This document shows positions 11,150-22,076 of a stretch of 64,000 nt of DNA, piece after piece. Numbering within the stretch: the first letter of the stretch is position 1; every line of letters begins with the position of its first letter. The translations under genes were made by a program, and so were the position numbers. The notes below the pieces were generated by a model that was not told where the DNA came from, did no database searches, and saw only the letters and a list, made by a program, of their open reading frames with translations. This stretch comes from Hyparrhenia diplandra (lineage: Eukaryota > Streptophyta > Magnoliopsida > Poales > Poaceae), in NCBI GenBank assembly GCA_015847255.1, contig JADLZK010007840.1:310001-374000 (forward strand), read 5' to 3'.

Positions 11150-11560
11150 GCGGAGAGGAAAGGCTAGCGCAACTGCCTTCTCAGGCAGCAAGCGTGGCGC
11201 ACACATCGCAAGGCGCCGTCTCCCGCGGCTGGAGTGCTGGACGGGGCGGCGCGTCAAGCTGGGATGGGGAGCCGCGGCGGCGTCGAGATGGGACGGCGAG
11301 CAGGGGCATCACGACGAGCACGGACGCGGCGTCGAGATGGGACGGCGAGCAGGGGCAGCGCGACGAGCTGGACGAGGTGCAGGGGAAGCGCGACGAGCGG
11401 GGACGACGGCGAGCCGCCGGTGCGCCGCGTCGGCCGGGGCACCGGAGCTCCCTGTCGCGCGTCCGTGGGAGCGATGGCGGCGGCTTTTTTTTTTTTTTTT
11501 TGGAGAGAAAACGGCGGCGGCTGGTTGGGAACTGGGAGGAGTTGAGTGGGCTCTAGGGTT
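11150..11560. other. GC-rich tract with internal direct repeat in CACTA-A
   Basis: Open in several frames on both strands because it is GC-rich. A ~30-bp unit (core gtcgagatgggacggcgagc) repeats at about 11281 and 11333. CACTA-B has a similar GC-rich tract (25800-26270) in the same relative place, just inside one subterminal array, so this may be a promoter or leader region of the element, not a captured gene. Confidence 0.45.
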
Positions 11561-11774
11561 AGGAGAAGGAATTTATACCGTAGGTTGGCGGGCTTCCACA
11601 TTTGGGCCTAATCTTTGGCGGGTCTGTTTCAAAATTCCGAAAATTTTGAGCGGGATCAGTAAAAAAAACTCTAAGCCGAAAGTGACAAGATCTCAGGCAC
11701 TTCGGCGGCTTCCAAAAAAAAAAAAAATATTCTAAGCCGAAAGTGTCACACGCTACGGCACTCGGCTTAGATTA

Positions 11775-12590
11775 CAAAAAATAAATAAATAATGCTTTCA
11801 CCTTCCTTTTTCGGTTTTTCTTTTCCCTAATCTTTATTCCTAATTATTTTCTATTAAACTTTTTAAAATACCATTTCAAATTAACTAAACAATGAAAAAA
11901 TTATAATTTCATGGAAAACGAACCATTATTTGATGTGATTTTAGGTCAACATTCCATTTATACAAACACAATAAAAATAAAAAATTATCAAATGGATCCA
12001 AAAAATCACTAAATTTTGACTTGCAACTATATTTAATATCTTGTGGCTATAGAAAAAGTTTCAAAGTCAAATCATAATTTGACCATACCTATATATCCAA
12101 CACATGGGAGATCACTCTCACTAACTCGAAACTTCTAAGGAGATGTTCCAGCTTTCAAACGATGTTCATCACAACTTGCTCTAAACCTTCTCAATTTTTT
12201 TCCACAGCTTCCACATGTGATATGACGACAACTCGTCGAATTTTGTAATTTTTCAACTTCGTTTTTTCTTTTTATACAATTTAAAAACCGTTCACCCACA
12301 CGCCGTATCGTGTTTCTCAAACGAGATCATTGAAAACTATAATCATATCATCTCTCGGGGACTTAAATTAGGTTAACTAACATGAATATCAATTTTACAC
12401 TCAATTTTTCCAAATATTCGAATGACTTGTAGTTCAAATCTCACCCGATAAAAAATATTGTTTGAAATGCAATTAATTAGTTATATATAGTAAATAAATT
12501 TAAAAAAGCACCAAACTTTGTTAGGGGGTAGGAAATGTGATATGTGTCGAGGAGAAAAAGTTTGAAGGCATTTGGAAAAAAAAAAAAAAT
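11775..12590. other. AT-rich interior of CACTA-A, no gene
   Basis: Lies between the inner repeat array (11670-11770) and the right terminal array. No coding frame or RNA gene is supported. Confidence 0.6.
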
Positions 12591-13069
12591 TCTAAGCCGA
12601 GTGCCATTGGGGGCACTCGGCTTAGACCCTCTAAGACGCAGTGTTTTTTTCCGGACTCGGCAAAATAAAAAATAAGCGGGTGTCGCACTCTTAGCCGAGT
12701 GCCATATTTTTGGCACTCGGCTTAGAAGTGACGGAGGGGCCGGCGGCGTTCACGGGCGCATGGTTGAAACTTCCGTTGGCGAGTGGCGGCGTTAGGCACT
12801 TTCGGCTTATCTCGCCTCTAAGCCGAGTGTTTTGCCTAAGCAGTGTTTCCGGCTTTGGCACTCGGCTTAGCTAGCCTCTAAGCCAAGTGTTGTGTCTAAG
12901 CCGAGTGCCCCGGTTTTAGCTTTTCGGCTTATCGTGTCTAAGCCGAAGTGCTGATTTTGGCCGTGTGCCCGTTGTCTAGGCACTTCGGCTTAGAGGCTCT
13001 AAACCGAGTGCCCGAAATATGACACTCGACTTAGGCCGGGCACACGGCCAAGGTGCCGTTTCGGTAGTG
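12590..13069. repeat. right subterminal repeat array of CACTA-A
   Basis: Repeated tctaagccgagtgcc / ggcactcggcttaga in alternating orientation up to the terminal CACTACCGAAACGGCACC (read on the minus strand). Confidence 0.85.
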
Positions 13070-15180
13070 CAGCTCCAACTTAAATATAATTATCTTATAC
13101 TTGATGTTTGCTAGTACAATCTATTTTTTGAGCAGACATCTCTTTTCAACGCATTTTAATTTGGAATCTAAATTACTTCCTCTCGAAATCAGAATGCACT
13201 GATAACAGCTTTCATGTACCTGCCACCCAACCAAAATGCACTTCTGGTGTCTCCTTGATTTTTTTCTTACTGTACAAGAGGTTGAACTGTTGAAGGATCC
13301 TTGCTAAACTGAGAGGCCGCATGCCAAACCGCATGGGCAAGCATCCATGTTAAAAATGCTACGATCAGTGTCATTTTTACTGGTTTTAGATTTTCTCACC
13401 GGCCGTAGCATTTCTTATTTATAATATTAATGGACTATCAAGCTTTATACGGCAGCATGTTATTTAAAAAAGAAGTAAAATGTCAGAATAACATGACAGT
13501 GTAAGAATTGAGAAGGAAACACGAGTACATTTCTATCAACTCTGAAGCAATATAATTCTGTCACTGAAAGGATATATATGGACAACAATTACATAATGGC
13601 CTTCTGTGCAGAATGTACTGACAACATGAAGCACTAGCATGCATATCAAGCTTTATTTTCTACTCTTCTCCTGAAAACATAAGTGCAGAGCACTGTCAGA
13701 AACTTAATTGTAGAACAAATGCTCGCAGCTGCCCACCTATCACGTATCAGCAGCTATCACAGATCCAACATATATATAAAGAAAGCCCCACCACTGGCAT
13801 GCTTCCACTCCATAAACATTCCCCCTTTTCACCTTTCCTTTGCACACGATGACAAAATCTCATCTACCTAATAATCAATGATTATTTCCAGTTATATATT
13901 GGGATGGGAAGCACTTGGATAGAAAACACGAGCTTGACAAAAGAGATACGTAGTTGTAACAAAAAGATCTCGTTGACCATGAACGAGCTGCCCAACTTCA
14001 CGAAGCTGATAGGCCAACGATCTGAGGAGAATGCAGTAAGTTGTGTCACAGTTGCCGTAGCACGTGGGAAAAAGGCTAGGCACGGTACTGTTACTGGTCC
14101 GGCAACAGAACTGAAGGCGGGAGATGGTTAAACCATGGTGCTGCATTCAATGCCGATGAGTTGTAGTGGGCTTTTAGATGTATAATAATCTCTTGTAACG
14201 GCGAGGGGAACTGGAACCTTCTCGAGTAACAAACTGCTACCGCCCCTGTTCTTGCTGCTATCCCAGTCCAAGCTCTGATTCTTCTAGTTATCATCACAGT
14301 ACAAAATGACTTGTTAAACTATATTAGGGGCCATTTTGGGCCTATCTGTAAAATCAGGTGGGGGAACGTCTCGTCCCATTGACCTTCAAACAAAAGTTAT
14401 CGTCACGGTTTCCACACAGAACCTGACACCATATATGAGCAAAATTGTGAAATTCAGAGTCATGGTAGACTACTCGATCTTGTTAGAAGAGACACCATGC
14501 ATGATGCATGTGGCCGCCTGCAACCTCCTCCTGCTTCTGAAATCTGAACCAACTTGACGAGGCAGAAGAGACTGCTGTAAAACCAGTTAACACTGGTGGC
14601 CATGGTTTCTTTTCCCGGCGAGAAAAGTCGAGAAATCCAATAATCCCGTTTCTCTCCTGAGCACGGTATTTCTTCTTACCGCTCAAATTTTTCGGTTCAT
14701 TTTGAATTCGAGGGTGCGAAAAAGGCTCACTGGATGTCTAGACCAAATTCCATCCATATCTATATCCACAGTCCTTCTAATCCTAAATTTCTATGTGTGT
14801 ATTTTCAATCTCACATGATTTTGACACAATCTACATGTTATCCTCTGCAAATGAGGGGTTTTTTGTTTCAAAATTTGTCCAAAGAGAAAACGATAAACTG
14901 ACTGATTTTCCTATAAATCCAACAAAACCGTTTATCGGTGACCTCCAGTATTTTCCCCTAGCGAGAAAAAAAATCTGGCTGGTGTCATCATTCCTCAGCA
15001 AGTCATGTCAGGGTGGATCAGATCGAGGAGCCACGCAACGACGTAGGCGTTCAAGGTGAACATTGTCCAGGACAGTGAAGAAGGAAGGCATCCATGTACA
15101 TTGAGAGTAGCCAGAGTACTTATCAGTTGTCATGTCCAAAAGAAGAGGTTTGGGACATGGGCTTGAATGATTTCAACATG
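13070..15180 (+). repeat. Z module, copy 1 (contains P3)
   Basis: Aligns with 35122-36780 over most of its length: 'atacttgatgtttgct', 'cattttaatttggaatctaa', 'tctcaccggccgtag', and 'gggcctatctgtaaaatcagg' near 14338 against 36357. The 73- and 72-residue plus frames at the last block (14336 and 36355) agree only partly and carry a frameshift between copies, so I do not call them genes. Confidence 0.8.
13690..14035 (+). repeat. P module, copy P3
   Basis: Carries TATAAA at 13775-13780, 'cttccactccataaacatt', 'atattgggatgggaagcac' and the stretch atgaacgagctgcccaactt. It is nearly the same as P7 (35690-35990), its partner in the other Z module. Confidence 0.8.
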
Positions 15181-15244
15181 TGTCTAGCTAGCCTTTCAGT
15201 TTTGCTCCGGTGGTATGCTTTTGAAACATAAATACATGTGAAGC

Positions 15245-15722
15245 ACTGTTAGAAACTTAATTATAGAACAAATGTTTGTAGCTACGTACCTACATATCAT
15301 CACTTATCTGCTAGCTAATATCACCCACCCAACATATAAAGAAGCTCCACCCTTGGCACTCTTCCACTCCATAAATGAAATTCGTCCTGCTTTTAATTAT
15401 CCTTTCTTTTGCACACCCATTACACAATATTGGGATGAGAGGCATTGGGATAGAATACAGTCTAATAAACGAGGAGTATTTCTAGTGGTCACCATTTTTA
15501 TGATGGCTGATCGTGAACGAGAACTATCTGTCCAACTTCTTCAGAACCCAATAGTAGGTGATGCGCTGCTTGGCTCTCTTGGAGCCACGAATCTATGTCT
15601 GTTTGTATATTTGTGATCCTGACGATGGCTAATTGTGAACATGATCCATCTTTCCAACACCAGAACCCAGTAGTAGCCTAGTAGGTCATGAGCTTCTAGG
15701 GGCCCTTCTAGTCATGAATCCA
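15245..15722 (+). repeat. P module, copy P4, with a ~130-bp tandem duplication
   Basis: TATAAA at 15335-15340. The distal part (about 15495-15605 and 15620-15722) is a diverged tandem duplication: 'tgatggctgatcgtgaacga' versus 'cgatggctaattgtgaacat', each ending near 'cacgaatct' / 'catgaatcc'. The second copy is cut at 15722 by Helitron-2. The first copy continues into 'atgtctgtttgtatatttg', matching the sequence after Helitron-2. Confidence 0.75.
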
Positions 15723-15959
15723 TCTTACTATTACTAATTGGAGGCTCCAACGAGATCCTCCACGTTAATTCTCGCTAGGCGTGATAGAAAAAAGATAAAT
15801 ACTATAAATTCTCACATTAATCGAAACATCTAGCCATTAAATCTAGACTCTAGGAATTGATAACCGTTAGATCTACTTATTTTTACAAAATTACCCACCT
15901 TTGCCATTATTATTATTATTATTATATTGGTAGAAAGAAGAAAAAAAAAACCAATCTAC

Positions 15960-17560
15960 CACCTGACGCCGGCTCTCGATTCCACATCGCAACCCACAAC
16001 AATAACTTACGATCCATCTCTCTTATCGCAACCAATGGTTGGTTCTTCGTCGACGTTGTTCTATCTGCGATCAATGATTGCCTCCGCTTCCGTGGGGCAC
16101 AGCACGACCACCCTGGGCCTACCACCACTGCTGGTTGCCCTCGCGCGATCTCGCCCAGCTCGATCAAGTGCTCCTGTCGGGCTATGGCAATTGGGATGGC
16201 AGCACAATGGACTAGATGAACGCATACCACCAGCAGGCCATCAACGACATCCTCCTCATCTCTATGTACAAGGTCACGTCCTCCATCTCTTTCGCCTTGC
16301 ATCCGCCTCACGATGTCTCCAAAATAAATCTATTCTTTTCGTTTGCCTCACCATCCCTCCACGCAGCACCCGCCACCGACGCCGCCATCTGGGTCGGCTT
16401 GCCAAGCAAACAAAGATGATGCAAATACAGTATAGGCACACGTTACACGTAAATCTACACCGGCACCTGCTTGCTCCTTCAACACTGAGGCGCGTACCGG
16501 CACAAGGTCTCTGGCGACGAAACTCCCGGTTTCTTTGTTGAACTGCTGTAATGAGGTTATATTGTGGTGACAAGTGGACTCATAGGTCCGAACTTCAGAG
16601 TAGTATACAACGTGAATTCATGTTTGAGGGTGCTTACCGTGGCCTGTAGCGTCATAGTGCACCATGATTGAATATTTGAAATTGAATATTGTGTTGTATA
16701 CATATATCCAAAATTATTTGTAGCATTAGCCTAAAGGTTGTGTCATACATGTGGCTACAAGCTTCTGCTATTTATTGCAATCACTTTGTCTCCTGTGATG
16801 TACGTGTTTATTTATTTTGTCCTTAGATTACTTTAAATAAATAATTTTTAAAATAATCCTTATCGGGCATCAAGTAATTTTTTTTTGCTAACATAATAAT
16901 AATGTATTCATTTTTTTGTTTCAAGGGGTCTCAACCCTGAGTGCATGAGGGAATGACCGCCTTATCTGAGGTTGACGCACAAAAGGGCTCCCTGACTGAT
17001 TGCATCTTTGATGGCCTATGCACAAGCCGGTTGCACGGGAACACCAGACCCAAGCCTCGGCTTTTTGTCAACACATAGAGCATGCTGGTCGGGTATGGAA
17101 GAATGGAGCGAACACATTTATCGGCACCACCAATTGCAGCATGAGAAAGCTGTGCACAAGCCAGACGGACACGGATGATGGCGTGCACGTCATCCTCCAT
17201 ACGTGAGAAACTAATTTGATGTGTCCCCTATTCTTGCATAGCACCATATATGTTGGTTTGTATTGCCTGGAACTCTGGATGCATAGGGTCAACACTGACG
17301 CCATAGAGATAGAGAATGGCCCGACATCCATCCAGGATACCACCACACCGGGTGACGTTGAGGTGAGTACAGACACCATCCGCAATGGATCCTACACCAA
17401 CGATGCTACCACACAGAGAAGACAACACTACACTCCTAGCCAACACCAACGAGGGGCAGGTGACGCTACACGGACTAGCTACCAGCGAGCACAGGAGAGA
17501 AAGGCATGGGTACCGAGGGACTACCACCAATGAAAAAGGCGACGCTACACCGATTACCTA
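15960..17560. other. GC-richer half of Helitron-2, possible captured fragments
   Basis: Contains several overlapping frames of 60-204 residues on both strands (for example 15927-16541 plus). None has a motif I recognise, and none is favoured by splice sites and phase as the Helitron-1 exons are. Treat as possible captured host DNA with no assigned function. Confidence 0.35.
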
Positions 17561-18009
17561 GCGACGAACATCGACAATGAAGGTGACGCTACGCTGACCA
17601 TTGCTAATGGACACCAATGTGATACGCAATGCTACATCAAAGTACCCAGCGCCCGATGTGATGACATTATGGGGGTTGTAGTTCTAGCTGCACTAGGCCA
17701 ACTTCAGCACCACACACTACTCGACGCCCGATGAGGTGGACAACATTTGTGCCCCAGCCACTGAAAAAAATACCCACTAACAGGAATGCGAAAATTTATG
17801 AACTACTAAATGAGATGACAATTTCCATCCAACACTAGAGGATACACATGGAGGAAGGCGGCGTCGGTCATGCATTGACCGAGTGTGATGTTCGATCCAG
17901 CCACATCGAGGGACGGAAGGACCGGCATGTGTCCACGAGGGGACGACGTGGTAATCTATGTCAAGAAAGGGAAGCCGGGAGCGCGCAAGCCACCACATCT
18001 GTAGTAGGT

Positions 18010-19700
18010 TAGAGGTATGGCCATCTAACTAGATCCCATAATTACAATTTAATTTGATTTACGTGACGTATATGATATGATATTTGTTGACCATTAGTTG
18101 TTATTTTGAATTAAATTATAGTGTCGTTGGATTTCTTCACACAAATAAGTGTTGACATAATCCATATTTAGCATCAGCTATAATTATGTAATAATAATAT
18201 TTTTAATCATCGACATGGAAGCCCTATCTATTTTTATGTCTCGAAATTTGTTCCCCCATATTGGTTCGAACCTAGCTTTGTTTGGATGCTACTGAGGAGC
18301 TCCAACCACCGGGTTGGAGACACGTTCGTAACTTAACAATATTGTCAATAAATTACCTCAAATTACATGCTAATGTTGCTAAAAAAAATTAAGAGACCAT
18401 GAGTCCATGATCCATGGAGCTAGCAATAACGCTATATGCAAAAATTCAAACCTCCGCAACTATAAAAGATAATTAAACTAATTCAATAGTATTTCATATA
18501 AATTAACCTTCTCTATCATTATGAAAGATAATGCTTTGATGCCTTGCATTCAAATTACGCATAATGGGATTATGACTATAATGTAAAATAATGTATACCT
18601 ATATAATTTGTACCTAAATTATCCTTCTCTAAACTATTATTAGAGAATAACAAAAGTCTAGCAAATCTACATGTGAATCCTAATGGTAATGTACGCAGTT
18701 ATGAACAATAATTAAACATTTGTAAGTTAAAACTTACATTAACATAAACTATTATTTTTATAGGCTTATCAAGCTTGGTATATCATTAGTAAATCACATA
18801 GTAATGACACTTACAACTCACTTTAAGTTATATTAACACTCTTGACGACAAAATTTGTAAGTTGTCTAAATAAAAGTTTTAACATTTTGATCAAAACATT
18901 ATGTCATAATATGAATATTAATAACATAGTTTTTTTAAAAAAATTAATAAAACAATACTAATACAACATAATAAATTAAAAACCTTAGGTGCTATGGCAC
19001 ATGCTTTGAAACAACTATTTATGATATTTTTAGAAATAAAGGGTAAACTGAGACCTAGAATATTCTTTTATTAAAATAGAACATGAAGTTTCTTGATACA
19101 CGATAGAATAAGAATGAGAATTTCAAATTAATACATGTAATACAACAACTAGATCAAAAGCTAAATGTTAAAATATATACATTGAAGATATCACATAAAT
19201 GAATGAAATAAGAGTTTATACACTTTAAGTTTATTTATGTTTCAAATAAATACATGCGGTGCTAAAAAGATTGATCATACAAATTGTTACTCACAAAAAA
19301 TGACAAAAATTAAAAAGGCACATCCTAAAATTCTTATAAAAACACAATTTCTTTCTGCCATCAAATGGGTTGACTATACTCAGCATTGTAAATAATAGCT
19401 ATTGTATCTAAGAAATTAATAAGCTTAAAATTTGGGGGAGAGAATCAAAATTTAGGTTTATATATCCTCATAATAGATATGGCAGCTAAAACAATCATAG
19501 TTCAAGCAACTAAATATCTATTGCGAGATACACCGAGGTGCTATGTAAATAAATAAACATATGGATATGGATGAGAGAAACATTTAAATCAATACTTGAT
19601 AGCTTATCATAATTGAATATAGCCTATAGAGTTCATATTACATAGCTATTATATTACAATATTAGTGAAGAGACGATGTAAATCTTAATAGGTAGCGTCT
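18010..19700. other. AT-rich second half of Helitron-2, no gene
   Basis: Long AT-rich stretch with no supported coding frame. Near 19690-19740 'taggtagcgtcttctcataagattttt' is followed by a related copy, a small direct repeat just ahead of the terminal hairpin. Confidence 0.6.
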
Positions 19701-19989
19701 TCTCATAAGATTTTTATTAGTTAGTATCTGCTCATAAGATTAAAACCCGTGCGAGTATGGGTTGGTGAACTAGTGTCTGTATAATTTGATTGCGTTTGTG
19801 TGGACGCTGTGATTTGTTCAAATATGGTGGTAGGTTTCTCGCTGCCTCCTTTACATATTTGAAAAGCCACGTCCACAAAAAAAAAGGAAGATAGTTGTAT
19901 CTAGAATGTAGAGTCTACTTTGGGCGGCCGTTGTGGGGGCCGGCGATGAGTCCCCATCTGATTATAAATATTACCACAGATGCCAGACG

Positions 19990-20300
19990 TGTCTGGGGCC
20001 ATAACCCAAGTTCGGCATAGCACCGATTACAGGAAAATGTTTCTAAAAACAAATACAAGCCGGAAAATGAATAAGAAGGGGAGGGGTCCAAATTACATCC
20101 AAGTTATAGAGCTCCAAAAGCTAGCAACTGCCACAGTTCTGCGGATTTTTTGTAGGCGATGACTAGTCTTTTGATTCTCAAGGGATGCTTCGGACACCAC
20201 ATCATGTCGGTGTTTCCATAGTTCCCAACAGCAGAGGAGGTTTCAATGGAAGGAATAGAAGAAGATGGTGCAGGGGTACATGGAGCTGGGGTACACAGGA
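19990..20300 (-). pseudogene. LINE ORF2 C-terminal fragment (zf-RVT end)
   Basis: Reading the minus strand from about 20240, one frame gives WELWKHRHDVV and the next KKSAELWQL. This block ends plant L1-type LINE reverse-transcriptase ORFs after the zf-RVT domain. Frames change and stops follow, so it is a dead fragment. The rest of the LINE is absent, and I find no clear poly(A) tail or target duplication. Confidence 0.6.
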
Positions 20301-20339
20301 CATAGGAGGCAGGAGATGAACCAAACCGAGAAGTTTGTC

Positions 20340-21044
20340 TGCTTTAATGCAGAGGAAGTGTTAGGAGTCTACTGTAATACCACCTGATCATGAACATGTG
20401 AATAACCAAAACCACGGAGAGATGAGCCATCACGTCCGTACTGTGTATTGATCTCAGGTGTATGTTTACTAATGTACACCTGTGCTTTGTCAACCGCAGA
20501 CCAGTGTATAGTATACTAGCAGTTAGGGGCACAAGAACAGTAGATAAGCCTTTCAAGAGTGACATCTTGTACTGAGCGGATTGGACCAAGTAGCATATTA
20601 ACAGTAACATTTATACTAATTGGTGACTTATATAACCTTTTTTTAATTATATTCATGCAAATTATCTAATGGTGTACTATCAGTTCGTAAACTATGTACA
20701 CCTTCAATAGTCAGTTGGTACTTGTAGTAATGGATCTTCAGTGGGGACGGCAGCAGCGGCAACGGCACATGGTACTTGTAGTAAACTATGTGGTTGCCAG
20801 ACCTCTGTGTCTGTCTTGCATGGCCCAAGCTCCGGTTCTGTCTTCTTAATGCAATGTTCGCTGCTGTCTGACCACTGCAAGTGGAGTTTTCAAAATAAAA
20901 CATAGAAGAGTATATTCTATTGCTGAAATGATATAAATGCACTACATTAACAAAATGGTATTATCTGTAGAATTTACTGACAACTGAAAGTAGCACTACT
21001 AGCAAAAAAAATTTTCTCTTTCCCGGAACATAGATGCACGCAAA
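20340..21044 (+). repeat. host module shared with 43740-43930, 27350-27420 and 63190-63290
   Basis: 20500-20560 ('tactagcagttaggggcaca') recurs near 27375 and 63215. 20740-20900 ('ccagacctctgt', 'cttcttaatgcaatgttcgct') recurs at 43780-43880. No coding frame is conserved between the copies. Confidence 0.65.
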
Positions 21045-21325
21045 GCACTGTTAGAAACTTAATTGTAAAACAAATGTTCTAGCTACCTGTCTATCCAACA
21101 TATAAAGAAGTTCCACCCTTGGCACACTTCCACTCCATAAACATTTCCTTCTTTTTGCTTTTCCTTTTCCTTATACACCCACACAATGACAACCGAAATT
21201 TGTGTACTTAATAAACATCGATGAGTTCCAGATATATGTAGGGATGGGACGCACTGGGATCGAAAATAGGAGTCTCAAAAGGGCCAGTACTACTAACACA
21301 CATGATCTCGTTGATCGTGTTACAA
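21045..21325 (+). promoter_or_regulatory. P module, copy P5: putative promoter and leader of the chimeric kinase frame
   Basis: Begins ctgttagaaacttaattgt. It has TATAAA at 21101-21106, the conserved 'cttccactccataaacattt' and 'gggatgggacgcactgggat'. It ends in the ATG at 21302 that opens the fused kinase frame. Other P copies continue after atgatctcgttgatcgtg into aaccagctgccc; this copy switches to kinase sequence at about 21322. An upstream ATG at 21244 in a different frame could compete for initiation. Promoter activity is inferred from conservation and the TATA-like box only. Confidence 0.6.
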
Positions 21326-22076
21326 TGCGTTCAGAAACCTGACTGGCCGAGGCTGCTCTCTACTGCCATTGATGTCGCTGAAGGCCTGGCGTTCCTCCAT
21401 CAGGTTGCCACCATTCACCTCAACATCTGTTCAGGGAACGTCTTCCTTGACTCGCATTACAATGCGCTTCTCGGTGAAGTTGAGATCTCCAAGCTGCTGG
21501 ACCCTTCAAAGGGCACGGCCAGCATCAGCGCGGTTGTGGGCTCATTTGGTTACATTCCTCCAGGTCTGAACTCTGTCCAACATTTGGTAGCTATACTTGA
21601 AGTAGTTCTCTGGATGCCTACAACCATGAACAATCGTTTGCCTTTTGCAATTGGTTCCTTGCAGAGTATGCCTACACGATGCAGGTCACGGTGCCTGGCA
21701 ATGTGTACAGCTATGGGGTGGTCCTGCTGGAGATCTTGAGATCCAAGCTACCTGTGGACGAGGAGTTCGGCGAGGGCGTGGACCTCGTCAAGTGGGTGCA
21801 CACCGCACCAGCAAGGGGTGAGACGCCAGAGCAGATCATGGACCCCCGGCTGAGCACCGTGTCATTCGCGTGGCGCAGGCAGATGCTTGCCGTGCTCAAG
21901 GTTAGGGATGAAAACGAATGGAAAACATCATGTACCAACCGTTTCTGTTTTAATACCATTTCTGACCGTTTTCATCCCTACTCAAGGTCGCAATGCTGTG
22001 CACGGAGCGCGCCCCAGCGAAGCGACCCAGGATGAAGAAGGTGGTGGAGATGCTGCAAGAGGCCAAGAACAGCTGA
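21302..22076 (+). CDS. chimeric short frame: P-module start fused to the C-lobe of a PXC3-like LRR receptor kinase
   Basis: Exons 21302-21563, 21665-21900 and 21987-22076 join to 588 nt, 195 codons plus TGA, with no internal stop. About the first seven residues (MISLIVL) come from module P. The rest matches the kinase C-lobe of LRR receptor kinases related to Arabidopsis PXC3/At2g41820: DWPRLLSTAIDVAEGLAFLH, GEVEISKLLDP, GSFGYIPPEYAYTMQ, GEGVDLVKWVH, RMKKVVEMLQEAK. The LRR ectodomain, membrane segment, N-lobe and ATP-binding lysine are absent. The catalytic-loop Asp reads Asn (HLN where relatives have HLD). The family already lacks a normal DFG. It therefore cannot be an active kinase; it is either a pseudogene or a source of a pseudokinase-like fragment. 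Intron 1 is ancestral-looking. Intron 2 is made by a MITE. Confidence 0.7.
21564..21664 (+). other. intron 1 of the kinase fragment
   Basis: 101 bp with GT at 21564 and CAG at 21662-21664. Removal joins CCTCCAG to AGTATGCC and restores the conserved IPPEYAYTMQ motif. The retained intron shows the fragment was copied from genomic DNA, not from mRNA. Confidence 0.88.
21895..21988 (+). mobile_element. 78-bp hAT-type MITE with 8-bp TSD, positioned as a perfect intron
   Basis: The element 21903-21980 has perfect 14-bp inverted ends (tagggatgaaaacg / cgttttcatcccta). It is flanked by CTCAAGGT at 21895-21902 and 21981-21988, the 8-bp target duplication expected of hAT elements. The duplicated target holds AAG|GT. 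The left copy therefore supplies a donor (GT at 21901) and the right copy an acceptor (AG at 21985-21986). Splicing 21901-21986 would restore the exact original coding sequence (VLK-VAMLC). A branch-point-like CTGAC lies at 21962-21966, 21 nt before the acceptor, in a T-rich context. Confidence 0.92.

Larger units (their letters stand above)
8967..13069. mobile_element. CACTA-A transposon, non-autonomous, TSD CAG
   Basis: Starts CACTACCGGAA at 8967 and ends TTTCGGTAGTG at 13069. The inverted termini share CACTACCG-AA, and CAG flanks both sides (8964-8966 and 13070-13072). Arrays of ctaagccgagtgc and gcactcggcttag fill 8967-9475 and 12590-13069, with an inner array at about 11670-11770. No transposase frame is visible. 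The interior instead holds a captured Bet1-like SNARE gene and a GC-rich tract. The element interrupts module Y/Z; the paralogue at 33400-35140 lacks it. Confidence 0.95.
15723..19773 (+). mobile_element. Helitron-2, non-autonomous, 4.05 kb
   Basis: The 5' end TCTTACTATTACTAATTGG follows an A at 15722. Near the 3' end, AACCCGTGCGAGTATGGGTT (about 19744-19763) can form a small hairpin, then CTAG at 19770-19773 precedes a T at 19774. Joining the flanks gives gaatcca-tgtctgtataattt, which matches the unoccupied duplicate at about 15592-15615. No Rep/helicase domain is visible. The first half is moderately GC-rich (possible captured gene pieces); the second half is AT-rich. Confidence 0.78.

Noticed and set aside
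8967..13069. Regular short repeats that could suggest a CRISPR array
   Set aside because: Motifs alternate in orientation, spacing is irregular and the context is a plant CACTA element with TSD; no CRISPR in this genome type.
15927..16541. 204-residue plus frame in Helitron-2
   Set aside because: No motif, overlaps a 129-residue minus frame and others, no supporting splice structure; not called as a gene.
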